DNA of 64,000 nucleotides from JANRJY01 sp033763735 (GCA_033763735.1 JANRJY010000053.1:62001-126000), one strand, 5' to 3'; shown: positions 43,756 through 52,532, counted from the stretch's first letter. The notes: generated from the sequence alone by a model not told the origin. Translations and numbers: made by a program.

Positions 43756-44050
43756 TCCATTTCAAATATTTTGGACACATGATGCTCATAAAGATTTATT
43801 AAAAATATTGGATTATTATAAAAGTAAATCCCCAAATGCTTATAATTTAGTGAAAAATGCAATTTTCAAATCCCTTTCAAAAGCATCCAAAAATCCATTT
43901 ATTTTTGAATCGGATAAATTAAAACAAATAGAAGACATAAATTTTCGTGCATTTACAGTTTTTCATACTCGAATTACTTATCAGTTAAAAGGTAACAAAT
44001 TATTTGTTTTGCGACTTAGACATACAAGTCGTGAACCATTTGAGTATTAA
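43745..44050 (+). CDS. RelE/ParE-type toxin
   Basis: 101 residues of the RelE/ParE superfamily: IFWTHDAHKDLLKILDYYKSKSPNAYNLVKNAIFKSL at the N-terminus, then FRAFTVFHTRITYQLKGNKLFVLRLRHTSREPFEY. The ending LRLRHTSREP is the usual C-terminal toxin motif with conserved Arg/His. Whether it acts on ribosomes or on gyrase cannot be told. Coupled to the upstream antitoxin gene. Confidence 0.87.
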   Translation: MKNNPFQIFWTHDAHKDLLKILDYYKSKSPNAYNLVKNAIFKSLSKASKNPFIFESDKLKQIEDINFRAFTVFHTRITYQLKGNKLFVLRLRHTSREPFEY

Positions 44051-44066
44051 ACTAAAATCTATCTTT

Positions 44067-46481
44067 TTACTTATAAATCTCCGGAAACTTCGTAGGATTT
44101 ACTTCTTGAAAAAGCTCATAAACTTTATCAAATATTTCTTCAGGATTGGGTTTTGAAAAATAATCACCATCGGAAGCATATGCAGGACGGTGTTCTTTGG
44201 CAGTAATGGTGATAGGCGGTGAGTCGAGATAATAGTACGCATTTTGTTTTTCAAGCACTTGTTGCATCATATAGGCGCTAGCCCCACCGGGCACATCTTC
44301 ATCTGCAAACACCACTCTGTTTGTTTTTTTGATTGAATCCAATATAACTTCATGAATATCAAATGGTAAAAGCGTTTGAACATCAATGACTTCAGCTGAT
44401 ATTCCTACATGAAGTAGTTGTTCCGCAGCTTCTAAAGCTATACGACACATGGCACCATAGGTAACAATTGTAATGTCAGACCCTTTTACCAATATTTCAG
44501 GCACACCAAATGGAACTGTGAATTCGCCTACATTTAAAGGCATTTTTTCTTTTTGACGATATGAATTCAATGTTTCAATTATCACCGCAGGGTTATCGGA
44601 CTTGAACAATACATTATACATGCCTGCAGCTTGGGTCATGTTGCGAGGCACCAATAAATATATACCTCTTATACAATTCAATAACATTCCGATTGGAGAG
44701 CCGGAATGCCATACTCCTTCCAATCTATGACCTCTAGTTCGAATAATCATAGGCGCTTTATGACCACCTTTGCTACGATAATGCACGGATGCTAAATCAT
44801 CACAAATAGGCTCAAGTCCGTAAATGATGTAATCCAAGTATTGAATTTCGCAAATGGGCTTGAGTCCACGATGAGCAGCTCCTAAACCTTGACCCATAAT
44901 GGTAGTTTCGCGAATGCCCGTATCAGTTACTCTAAGCGCTCCATATTTTTGTTGCAAACCGGCAAATCCCTGATTTACATCACCTATCTGACCCACATCT
45001 TCGCCAATGGCAAATATTCTTGGGTCTTTTGACAATGCGTTATCAAAGCAAGCATTCACTATTTCTCTCCCATCTACTAAAGGTGCATTTTTGGAATATT
45101 CGGGTTTTATTTCTTTGACCAAAAGTGGCGATTGTTCTGATTGAGAATAGTTATGAGAACTATATCGTTCTTTATTCTCAACATTTACTCTCTCCAAATA
45201 GGTTTGTAAAAATGATTTTGAATGTAAATGTTCATTTCTTACAAGTCGTAATGCTTTTTTAACAGCTGCTACTGCATCCATTCTTATTGGATTAACAGTG
45301 CCTTTTAATTTGAAACAAATTTCTTTTAATTCATCTGCTTGCGAGGAAGACTCTTCAGACAATTTTTCAATTCCCACAATTGCATCTTCAATATCAACTT
45401 TGATAAAGCTTGTATATGATGTCCAGGCTTGATCTCTTGCTTTTTTGACTGATTCTTTTGATTTTAATTCAATTTCTTTAAGTTCAACTTCCGTAGCAAT
45501 GTCATTTTCAACAATCCATTGACCAAATTTTTTGATGCAATCAAAATCGCTTTCCCATTTTAATCTTTCTTTTGATTTGTACCTCTCATGCGATCCGGAT
45601 GTGCTGTGCCCCTGTGGTTGTGTAAGTTCATCTACATGTACAAGCACAGGCACATGTTCTTCTCTACAAATCGCTTCTGCATATTTATATGCTCCAATTA
45701 ATGCAGGATAATCCCAGCCTTTTACTCTTACTATTTCAATACCTTTTTCTGTTTCTGTTCTTTGGAAACCCTCAAGTGCTTTCGAAATTTCAGATTTGGT
45801 GGTTTGGATGGAACGTGGAACAGAAATAGCATAACCATCGTCCCAAACGGAACAAAGCATAGGCACCTGTAACACTCCGGCAGCGTTAATGGTTTCATAA
45901 AAAATACCCTCTGCACAAGCACCATCTCCAATAGAGCCAAAAGCTATTTCATTGCCTTTGTTTGAAAAGTTATCCGCATAAGGATCAAGTTCAGGCAAAT
46001 TGCGATAAAGTTTGGATGCATAAGCTAACCCTAAAAGTCGAGCCATTTGAATGGACGTAGGTGACATATCAGTAGTGGAATTGTAGCGTTCCATTTGATT
46101 CAGCCAGTTGCCGTCTTTATCTAGACTTCTACTACCATAATGTACATTCATTAGTCTGCCACCGGTAGAAGGTTCATTTTCTAAATCGGCATGTGCATAC
46201 AATTGTGCGAAAAATTCTCTTAGATTGGTTTGACCGATGGCCATCATCCAAGTTTGATCACGATAATATCCTGAACGCCAGTCCCCTTTTTTGAAAAATT
46301 TGGCTAATGCTATTTGAGCTAGTTCTTTACCATCTCCAAAAATCCCGAACTTGGCTTTACCCATAAATACTTCTTTGCGACCTAATAAACTGGCATGTCG
46401 GCTTTCAGTGGCTATTCGATAATCTTCCAAAACCGCAATGCGGTCAAATTTTGTGGTAGTGGTGGAAGATTTTGAAGGCAT
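44067..46481 (-). CDS. Fused E1 alpha-beta subunit of a 2-oxoacid (branched-chain-type) dehydrogenase
   Basis: 804 residues joining E1 alpha (1 to about 400) and E1 beta (about 465-804). The TPP motif starts GDG (185-187) and ends with DD (214-215) in SVWDDGYAIS, where classical alpha chains have NN; the two Asp would change the Mg site and may be a feature of this fused family. Other alpha landmarks are GSHERYKSKERL; beta landmarks are GEDVGQIGDVNQGF, the catalytic Glu in TGIRE, and FADEDVPGGAS near 730. Substrate likely a branched-chain 2-oxoacid or pyruvate. No E2/E3 genes are in the window. Confidence 0.88.
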   Translation of the reverse strand: MPSKSSTTTTKFDRIAVLEDYRIATESRHASLLGRKEVFMGKAKFGIFGDGKELAQIALAKFFKKGDWRSGYYRDQTWMMAIGQTNLREFFAQLYAHADLENEPSTGGRLMNVHYGSRSLDKDGNWLNQMERYNSTTDMSPTSIQMARLLGLAYASKLYRNLPELDPYADNFSNKGNEIAFGSIGDGACAEGIFYETINAAGVLQVPMLCSVWDDGYAISVPRSIQTTKSEISKALEGFQRTETEKGIEIVRVKGWDYPALIGAYKYAEAICREEHVPVLVHVDELTQPQGHSTSGSHERYKSKERLKWESDFDCIKKFGQWIVENDIATEVELKEIELKSKESVKKARDQAWTSYTSFIKVDIEDAIVGIEKLSEESSSQADELKEICFKLKGTVNPIRMDAVAAVKKALRLVRNEHLHSKSFLQTYLERVNVENKERYSSHNYSQSEQSPLLVKEIKPEYSKNAPLVDGREIVNACFDNALSKDPRIFAIGEDVGQIGDVNQGFAGLQQKYGALRVTDTGIRETTIMGQGLGAAHRGLKPICEIQYLDYIIYGLEPICDDLASVHYRSKGGHKAPMIIRTRGHRLEGVWHSGSPIGMLLNCIRGIYLLVPRNMTQAAGMYNVLFKSDNPAVIIETLNSYRQKEKMPLNVGEFTVPFGVPEILVKGSDITIVTYGAMCRIALEAAEQLLHVGISAEVIDVQTLLPFDIHEVILDSIKKTNRVVFADEDVPGGASAYMMQQVLEKQNAYYYLDSPPITITAKEHRPAYASDGDYFSKPNPEEIFDKVYELFQEVNPTKFPEIYK

Positions 46482-46509
46482 AAGCGATATTAATCAACTG
46501 TATTAAAAA

Positions 46510-46539
46510 CAAAATTAATTAAATTGTTATACGAAGCAA
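46510..46539 (-). promoter_or_regulatory. Promoter of the E1 dehydrogenase gene
   Basis: On the minus strand TTG (46539-46537), 19-bp spacer and TAATTTTG (46517-46510), 28 bp before the start codon. Confidence 0.55.
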
Positions 46540-46565
46540 TTACGCAAAAAATATAATCTTTTTAG

Positions 46566-46573
46566 TAGATTTG
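46566..46573 (+). promoter_or_regulatory. -7 box for the second DUF1573 gene
   Basis: TAGATTTG, exact match, 32 bp before the ATG at 46606 and divergent from the E1 promoter. The ATG at 46606 is preferred over the in-frame TTG at 46576, which is only 2 bp from the box. Confidence 0.5.
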
Positions 46574-46605
46574 CCTTGTTAATTTATCCACATTATTTTA
46601 ATTAC

Positions 46606-47385
46606 ATGAAAATGAAAAAGTTGGCATTTCTGTTTATGGCATTTCAGGTGTTTTATTCATTAGCCCAACCTGCAATAAAATTTGATACTCAAACCTATGA
46701 TTTCGGAGAAATTAAAGAAGGAGAGATGGCTATTTTTGATTTCACGTTTACAAATACGGGCAATGCTCCTTTGATTTTGGGCAATGTGCAACCTTCATGT
46801 GGTTGTACCACTCCCGAATGGTCTCGTGATCCGGTAGCTCCTGGTGAAAAGGGTAAAATAAAAGCAATGTATAATACAATAGGCCGCCCCGGATTTTTCA
46901 ATAAATCAATCAATGTTACTTCAAATGGAGAACCTGCAAGTGCGATTTTGTACATCAAAGGATCGGTGAACAAAAGAGAAGAAGCTGAAAAAAAATATAC
47001 GGAAGCAGAAATTAAATTGTCTCCGAAATTGGTGATTGATAAAACTCAACATGCATTTGGCAAAGTTGAAAAGAATACGCAACTAATTGTAAAACTGCAA
47101 GTTAAAAACTTAGGTCGTTCCGATTTAAGAATTAGTGAAGTTACAAGTGCTTGCCAATGTGTACGACCAATTTTTAAAGAAGATTTCATCAAAAGTGGAA
47201 GTGAAGGTACTGTTGAACTCGTTTATACACCTCCTGCTATGGGCGAAAATAGAGATGTGGTGTATTTGAAATCAAATGATGTGACAAATAGTTCACAAAA
47301 ATTTGTGCTTACTGCAACAATTGTCGATAGGCTTGCTGCAAAAAATTTGATGAAAGAAAACGAAACCAATGTTCCATTTAAGTGA
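46606..47385 (+). CDS. DUF1573 protein (second paralogue), exported
   Basis: 259 residues with signal peptide MKMKKLAFLFMAFQVFYSLAQ. The first DUF1573 domain has the full PSCGCTTPEWSRDPVAPGE motif; the second has degenerate ACQCVRP in place of SCGCT. Same domain pairing as the gene at 4583-5671 but shorter and with the second motif eroded. Role unknown; periplasmic or surface. Followed by the hairpin leader of the glycosyltransferase gene, so it may not be co-transcribed with it. Confidence 0.85.
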   Translation: MKMKKLAFLFMAFQVFYSLAQPAIKFDTQTYDFGEIKEGEMAIFDFTFTNTGNAPLILGNVQPSCGCTTPEWSRDPVAPGEKGKIKAMYNTIGRPGFFNKSINVTSNGEPASAILYIKGSVNKREEAEKKYTEAEIKLSPKLVIDKTQHAFGKVEKNTQLIVKLQVKNLGRSDLRISEVTSACQCVRPIFKEDFIKSGSEGTVELVYTPPAMGENRDVVYLKSNDVTNSSQKFVLTATIVDRLAAKNLMKENETNVPFK

Positions 47386-47450
47386 AATTGTGAGATGTTA
47401 AATGTTGAATTATAAATGTTGAATGATAAGGTTTTTAGTTTGTGGGAAAG

Positions 47451-47489
47451 TTCATATTACTTTCAAAGTGCATTTTAAAGTAATATGAA
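47451..47489 (+). promoter_or_regulatory. Hairpin containing the glycosyltransferase start codon
   Basis: TTCATATTACTTT (47451-47463) and AAAGTAATATGAA (47477-47489) pair perfectly over 13 bp; inside, AAA/TTT adds three more pairs after one mismatch. The ATG at 47485-47487 is in the 3' arm, so an RNA hairpin would hide the start codon. As DNA it is also a symmetric binding site. Confidence 0.6.
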
Positions 47490-48354
47490 AGTTACAGGAT
47501 TCACTTTTATTCGAAATGCCATCACTTTTGATTATCCCGTTGTTGAAGCTATCACATCTATTTTACCTGTTTGTGATGAATTTATAGTGTCTGTTGGAAA
47601 CTCTGATGACGATACCAGAGGATTAATAGAGCGCATTAATTCCTCTAAAATCAAAATTATTGATAGCATTTGGGACGATTCACTTCGAGAAGGAGGCAAG
47701 GTTTTGGCCTTAGAAACCGATAAAGTATTTGACCAAATTACAAAAGAAACCGATTGGTGTTTTTACATACAAGCAGATGAAGTAGTTCACGAAAAATATC
47801 ATCCTGAAATATTAGACAAAATGAATCTGTATCTCAATGACAACATTGTTGAGGGATTATTGTTTAATTATACTCACTTTTATGGTAGCTATAATTATGT
47901 AGCGGATTCACGAAACTGGTATAGGAATGAAATTAGAATCATTCGTAATGATAAAACGATTCGTTCATACCGCGATGCACAAGGGTTTAGAAAAGAAGGC
48001 AGAAAACTTCAAGTAAAACCAATAAATGCCTTCATATATCATTATGGATGGGTCAAAAATCCTATTTATCAAAAGCGTAAAGAAAAGTATTTTCATAAGT
48101 TTTGGCATAGCGACAATTGGATTGGTGCTAATGTAAAAAAAGGAAATGAATTTGACTATTCAATTGTGGATTCACTCACGCTTTTTAAACATTCGCACCC
48201 CTTAGTAATGCAAAAAAGAGTAGCTACAATGGATTGGAAATTTGACTTTGATATCCGCAAAAAACAATTTTCATTGAAAAAATGGTTGTTGTATTTTTAT
48301 GAAAAATTGACCGGTGTAAGGTTGTTTGAATACCGAAATTTTAAGATAATCTAA
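47485..48354 (+). CDS. Glycosyltransferase family 2 protein
   Basis: 289 residues. The start is KVTGFTFIRNAITFDYPVVEAITSILPVCDEFIVSVGNSDDDT, then WCFYIQADEVVHEKYHPE, where QAD-E takes the place of the DxD motif. This subclass of GT-A fold transferase is common in Bacteroidota and acts on unknown acceptors. It is convergent with the next GT2 gene, with a 14-bp overlap. A 13-bp hairpin covers its start codon. Confidence 0.87.
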   Translation: MKVTGFTFIRNAITFDYPVVEAITSILPVCDEFIVSVGNSDDDTRGLIERINSSKIKIIDSIWDDSLREGGKVLALETDKVFDQITKETDWCFYIQADEVVHEKYHPEILDKMNLYLNDNIVEGLLFNYTHFYGSYNYVADSRNWYRNEIRIIRNDKTIRSYRDAQGFRKEGRKLQVKPINAFIYHYGWVKNPIYQKRKEKYFHKFWHSDNWIGANVKKGNEFDYSIVDSLTLFKHSHPLVMQKRVATMDWKFDFDIRKKQFSLKKWLLYFYEKLTGVRLFEYRNFKII

Positions 48355-49252
48355 AGAAAAGTATCTTATAAATTGTTACATAAAATCTCAGTGTTGAAAT
48401 AGCTCGCAACGGGTTCATTAACAAACTTTTAAGCAAATATTTTAAAGCTTCTTTTTTGTGATTTTTAGTAATTGAAAGATGTAGTGCTATATAGGTTAAG
48501 TTATCGCATTGGAATTGTTTGAGGTATTTTCCATAGATATTTATAAATGGCTTATCCATAAATAAATAATATTCGAGCTGCGTCATCCTTCCCTTTAGTG
48601 TATTCAAATTAACATTAAGCACACTTCTTTTGTTATGATTTACAAATGCACATGTGTATGCGTCAATCAAATGAATTTTGTAACGCGATGCAAGCCGGAG
48701 GCAAAGCTCATAATCCTCAGATCCGGAAGAGAGTAAACGATTTTCATTAAAAGGATGCTTCAATGCAATATCTTTACGAAGAAAAAACATACAACCAATA
48801 AAGTTCCCTTCAATAATTCGCTTATTTAAATCTCCTTTATAATCAAAAGATTTAGGGTTTTTAATATTGTTTTCATTGATAATTTCATGTTTGGGTATTA
48901 TAAATTCAGGATGATTGTTCATCTGAATAAAAGTATTTGCTGCACTCAAATGATTGGAATAAATAATGTCATCTGAATCTAAAAAATATAAATAATCTCC
49001 GCTTGAATTTTGTGTTCCGGTGTTACGAGCTGCTGAACGTTCTTGGTTTTTAGTTTTTTTGACAAAAATGATTTTTTCGGAGCCTATTTTTTCTACTATT
49101 TCTTGTGTATTATCTGTACCTCCATCATCAACGACTATAATTTCATAGTTTGAATAATTTTGGTTTAACGCAGATTCTAATGTTTTGGTAATTAAATTTG
49201 CTCTGTTAAAAGTAGGGACAATTATTGAAAAACGTATCTCCTTAACACTCAT
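48341..49252 (-). CDS. Glycosyltransferase family 2 protein
   Basis: 303 residues, GT-A fold: SIIVPTFNRANLITKTLESALNQNY (10-34), VVDDGGTDNTQEIVEKIG, and DYLYFLDSDDIIYSNHL containing the DxD-type metal motif. C-terminal about 80 residues are helical. Probably builds a surface glycan; donor and acceptor unknown. Overlaps the GT4 gene by 4 bp as its downstream partner. Confidence 0.9.
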   Translation of the reverse strand: MSVKEIRFSIIVPTFNRANLITKTLESALNQNYSNYEIIVVDDGGTDNTQEIVEKIGSEKIIFVKKTKNQERSAARNTGTQNSSGDYLYFLDSDDIIYSNHLSAANTFIQMNNHPEFIIPKHEIINENNIKNPKSFDYKGDLNKRIIEGNFIGCMFFLRKDIALKHPFNENRLLSSGSEDYELCLRLASRYKIHLIDAYTCAFVNHNKRSVLNVNLNTLKGRMTQLEYYLFMDKPFINIYGKYLKQFQCDNLTYIALHLSITKNHKKEALKYLLKSLLMNPLRAISTLRFYVTIYKILFFRLS

Positions 49253-50364
49253 TTTGAAAGGTATAATTTTGAAAGTTTTTCAATCATATATTCAAGTTTA
49301 AAATACTGATTTGCTGATATTTTACCATTTGATATTAGTACATCTCTTAAATAATCATCTTTTAATATATTTATAATGGCTTTGTATATTTGATCTGAAT
49401 TTTTATAACCAACTACCAAGGCATTTTTATCATTTTCAATAAATGAAGAGGCAATTCCAGACAGAGTAAAAACTGATGGAATTCCTGAAGCAAGCGATTC
49501 CACATAGGTTTGTCCAAAGCCTTCAAAGTCAGCTGCAATTGGCGTGTGAACATACACATCAAAAGTATGATATAAAGCCTCTATGTCATTTTCAAAATCT
49601 ATTTCAACAAAAGAATTTGGTGGAAGGCTTTTTAACAATCTTTTGATTTCATGGGAAAAATCGCCTCTGGTATTGGCTAATATCAATATGGCATGTGGAA
49701 AATCATATAATAAATTTTTAAAAGCAGGGATAATATATTGTATACCCTTAAGTTCTGTATATCGGGCAATTACTCCAATTACCGGATGCCGTTGATTTGG
49801 ATTGTATTTGAATTTAAGTTTTTCAACTATCACTAATTCAGGATGTGCAAATGATTCCAAATCAAAACCATGATATATAACTTTAATCTTATCAGGATGC
49901 ACATTTTCTTTTTCGATCAAAACCTTTTGAACGGTTTCACTTGGTGCAATAATATGGGTTGAAAGGGTATTGCAAAAAATATCGTACTGAACAATTTTAG
50001 GATAGTAATAATGGTTCAAAGCGGCATAGTGGCGGGTAAGTACTCGCTTGGGTACTCCTGCAAGTTTGGCGGCTACTAACCCTGCTAATGAGGCTTCAAA
50101 AAGGTGACAATGAACCACTTGTATGTTGAGTTTGGCGAAGTAATAAAATAATTTGATTGTTGCTAAAGGCAAATCAAATTTGCTTTTATATTTTATTCTG
50201 TAAACATCAATTTGCTTTTCTTTTAGCCAAAATTCTAAATACGAATCAGATTTATTCAATAGGAAAAAATGTAGTTTTATTTTTTGAGGATCTATTTGAT
50301 TGGCAATCCACTCAAATGCCAATGCCTTATCAATGTCAGAAACTACTATTGCAACTTGTACCAC
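49249..50364 (-). CDS. Glycosyltransferase family 4 protein
   Basis: 371 residues starting at the GTG at 50364; a longer frame to 50445 would overlap purM and adds no recognisable sequence. GT-B fold: VHCHLFEASLAGLVAAKLAGVPKRVLTRH at the N-terminal Rossmann half, VIGVIARYTELKGIQYIIPAF and the EGFGQTYVESLASGIPSV motif (EX7E) in the C-terminal half. Upstream partner of the GT2 gene (4-bp overlap). Divergent from purM. Confidence 0.88.
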   Translation of the reverse strand: MVQVAIVVSDIDKALAFEWIANQIDPQKIKLHFFLLNKSDSYLEFWLKEKQIDVYRIKYKSKFDLPLATIKLFYYFAKLNIQVVHCHLFEASLAGLVAAKLAGVPKRVLTRHYAALNHYYYPKIVQYDIFCNTLSTHIIAPSETVQKVLIEKENVHPDKIKVIYHGFDLESFAHPELVIVEKLKFKYNPNQRHPVIGVIARYTELKGIQYIIPAFKNLLYDFPHAILILANTRGDFSHEIKRLLKSLPPNSFVEIDFENDIEALYHTFDVYVHTPIAADFEGFGQTYVESLASGIPSVFTLSGIASSFIENDKNALVVGYKNSDQIYKAIINILKDDYLRDVLISNGKISANQYFKLEYMIEKLSKLYLSK

Positions 50365-50424
50365 GAAGTAAATATGACAAAAAATCAAATTATTTATTGA
50401 TTTTTGCAGCTTAAACATTTGCGC

Positions 50425-51597
50425 ATGCAGGACCGTTACGCCCAAAGAGGGGTTTCATCATCAAAAGAAGATGTTCATAAAGCCATTCAAAACATCGATA
50501 AGGGCTTATTTCCAAAAGCTTTTTGTAAAATATCACCTGATTTATTAGGGAGAGACTCTAATTATGTAAATATTATGCATGCGGATGGCGCAGGCACAAA
50601 GTCGTCATTGGCTTATATGTACTGGAAGGAAACAGGGGATATAAGTGTGTGGAAAGGTATAGCGCAAGATGCAATTGTAATGAACACAGATGATTTGCTT
50701 TGCGTTGGTTGCACCGGCCCAATGCTACTTTCCTCAACCATTGGTCGAAACAAATCTCTTGTTCCAGGAGAAGTAATATCCGCTATAATAGCAGGGACCG
50801 AAGAAGTATTGGAAATGCTTCGTAACAATGGAATGACTATTGAAAGTACAGGTGGAGAAACCGCTGATGTTGGCGATTTGGTTCGAACGATTATAGTTGA
50901 TAGTACAGTTACAGCAAGGATGAAAAAGTCTGATGTTATTGATAATAGCAACATTGCTCCGGGTCAAGTAATTGTAGGTTTGGCTTCATATGGTAAAGCC
51001 AATTATGAAACAGAATATAATGGAGGCATGGGTAGCAATGGATTGACCTCAGCTCGTCATGATGTATTTGCAAAATATTTGGCAAACAAATATCGGGAAA
51101 GCTATGATGGTATTGTTCCGGATGAATTGGTATATTCCGGTTCCAAAAAGTTAACAGATATAATTGAAATTGACGCAAATATTAAAATCACTGCCGGAAA
51201 GCTGGTGCTTTCACCTACCAGAACTTATGCGCCAGTAATTAAAGCAATTCTTGATGAACACAGAAATAACGTCAAAGGAATGGTACATTGCAGCGGAGGA
51301 GGACAAACCAAAGTGCTCCACTTTGTTGACAATGTGCATATTATAAAAGATAATATGTTTGATATACCTCCATTATTTCAACTAATTCAGTCCGAAAGTA
51401 ATACAGATTGGAAAGAAATGTACAAAGTATTCAATATGGGTCATCGAATGGAGATTTACACGGATAATACTACCGCTGAATATATTTTGAGTATATCAAA
51501 AAGCTTTGATATTGAGGCGAAAATAATTGGAAGGGTTGAAGACAGTAATTCAAAAAAACTTTCGATAAAAACGGAAAGAGGAATTTATGAATATTGA
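50425..51597 (+). CDS. purM: Phosphoribosylformylglycinamidine cyclo-ligase (AIR synthase)
   Basis: 390 residues from the ATG at 50425. Step five of purine synthesis, closing the imidazole ring with ATP. Landmarks are DRYAQRGVSSSKEDVHKAIQNIDKGLFPKAFCKI, HADGAGTKSSLAYMYWKE, DAIVMNTDDLLCVGCTGP and GGETADVGDLV, plus GLASYGKANYETEYNGGMGSNGLTSAR. This divergent Bacteroidota form is longer than E. coli PurM. A near -7 box GATTTTTG followed by CAGC (50399-50410) is upstream. Confidence 0.93.
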   Translation: MQDRYAQRGVSSSKEDVHKAIQNIDKGLFPKAFCKISPDLLGRDSNYVNIMHADGAGTKSSLAYMYWKETGDISVWKGIAQDAIVMNTDDLLCVGCTGPMLLSSTIGRNKSLVPGEVISAIIAGTEEVLEMLRNNGMTIESTGGETADVGDLVRTIIVDSTVTARMKKSDVIDNSNIAPGQVIVGLASYGKANYETEYNGGMGSNGLTSARHDVFAKYLANKYRESYDGIVPDELVYSGSKKLTDIIEIDANIKITAGKLVLSPTRTYAPVIKAILDEHRNNVKGMVHCSGGGQTKVLHFVDNVHIIKDNMFDIPPLFQLIQSESNTDWKEMYKVFNMGHRMEIYTDNTTAEYILSISKSFDIEAKIIGRVEDSNSKKLSIKTERGIYEY

Positions 51598-51691
51598 AGT
51601 GTTCAAGTGCTAATTATTCAGTTATAAAAAATTTTAATATTCAATTTCAAATAAATCATTGTTTTATCAAATAAATTAAGAACCTAAACAG

Positions 51692-51763
51692 ATGGCTATA
51701 TTTAATATAGGTACAATTATTTTTTTAATCTCTTTAGGAATTGTAATGTCGATGGCATTTTAA
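51692..51763 (+). CDS. Very small hydrophobic protein (23 aa), tentative
   Basis: ATG at 51692: MAIFNIGTIIFLISLGIVMS then MAF, one membrane span. No family. It is flanked by a 13-bp exact direct repeat TTAAGAACCTAAA (51676-51688 and 51760-51772), and a terminator-like stem follows. May be real, or an untranslated RNA or chance. Confidence 0.3.
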   Translation: MAIFNIGTIIFLISLGIVMSMAF

Positions 51764-51764
51764 G

Positions 51765-51799
51765 AACCTAAAGCCGAAAAAAATTAGGTTTAGTTTTTT
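51765..51799 (+). terminator. Weak terminator after the 23-aa frame
   Basis: AACCTAA (51765-51771) pairs with TTAGGTT (51784-51790), 12-base loop, then TAG and six Ts. It may also work for the tail of purM; it overlaps the end of the minus-strand MNT gene. Confidence 0.45.
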
Positions 51800-52098
51800 A
51801 AAAACAATTTGCCTACCCTCAAAATATGTTCTTTAAGTTCTAGGTGGTTTAGGTCGTCAAGTGCAACTACATCTACATGATATGGAATTGGAATTTCTTC
51901 ATTTAGCATGGTTGCAATATTCAGTGCAGTAACTGAATTGCAATTTTTGCCTTTAATTGCCAAATCAATATCACTTCCTTTTTTGTAATTGCCTTTTGCT
52001 CTGCTTCCGAAAATGATTACTTCTTCAACCTCAGGAAATCTGGTGAAAGCTTTTAAAATTTCATCATAACTTTTGGTTGAAATCCCAAAATCATTCAT
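51790..52098 (-). CDS. mntA: MntA-like nucleotidyltransferase antitoxin
   Basis: 102 residues with GSX10DXD (GSRAKGNYKKGSDID, then LAIKG), the polymerase-beta-like nucleotidyltransferase core. In known systems MntA inactivates HepT by adding AMP residues to a tyrosine. Overlaps the upstream HepT-like gene by 8 bp. Second such pair in the window. Confidence 0.87.
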   Translation of the reverse strand: MNDFGISTKSYDEILKAFTRFPEVEEVIIFGSRAKGNYKKGSDIDLAIKGKNCNSVTALNIATMLNEEIPIPYHVDVVALDDLNHLELKEHILRVGKLFLKN

Positions 52099-52492
52099 TT
52101 AGCTTTTTCAGTTTGTGGTACAAATCCAGTAATTCTTCAAGATATTCATCAACGATCAAATGATAAGCAATGGTTGCATTTTTTTCATTGTAAGTATGGC
52201 TCATCAAATTGCGTTTTTCCAACATATCCATCCATTTGTCACCATTATTTAATAATTGATATGCAAAGCCTTCTTTAATGGTATCACGAGGGAATTTCAC
52301 ATCTACACTTTTTTCTTCCAAATAATCTTTCACCGTTTTCCAGCCTAGTTCAAAAGTGAATTCATAAATTTGAATTACCCCAGCTATTTCCAAATTCGAT
52401 AAATCATTTTTTTCGCAAGCTTCTTTCAAATGAAAAATGGCTTTTTCGAAATTTTGAAAACGTTGTTTCCACCTTATATCTTGTTGATTCAT
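52091..52492 (-). CDS. hepT: HepT-like HEPN toxin (HI0074 family)
   Basis: 133 residues of the nucleotidyltransferase-substrate-binding HI0074 family. The RX4HXY RNase motif is intact: RNLMSHTY near residue 94. Other landmarks are FEFTFELGWKTVKDYLEE style residues (EFTFELGWKTVKDYLEEKSV). In HepT the Tyr of this motif is the AMPylation target of MntA. Upstream gene of the MntA pair. Unlike the HEPN at 6890-7282, this one is predicted active. Confidence 0.88.
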   Translation of the reverse strand: MNQQDIRWKQRFQNFEKAIFHLKEACEKNDLSNLEIAGVIQIYEFTFELGWKTVKDYLEEKSVDVKFPRDTIKEGFAYQLLNNGDKWMDMLEKRNLMSHTYNEKNATIAYHLIVDEYLEELLDLYHKLKKLNE

Positions 52493-52532
52493 CTTAATTG
52501 AATAATGAAATAAATAAATTTACTATCAATAA

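Noticed and set aside
50404..50424. Longer N-terminus of PurM from a TTG at 50404
   Set aside because: The near -7 box ends at 50406, so this start would not be transcribed; DRYAQRG after the ATG at 50425 is the family start.
50364..50445. Longer N-terminus of the GT4 protein
   Set aside because: It would overlap purM and its promoter region and adds no family sequence; the GTG at 50364 fits the family start.
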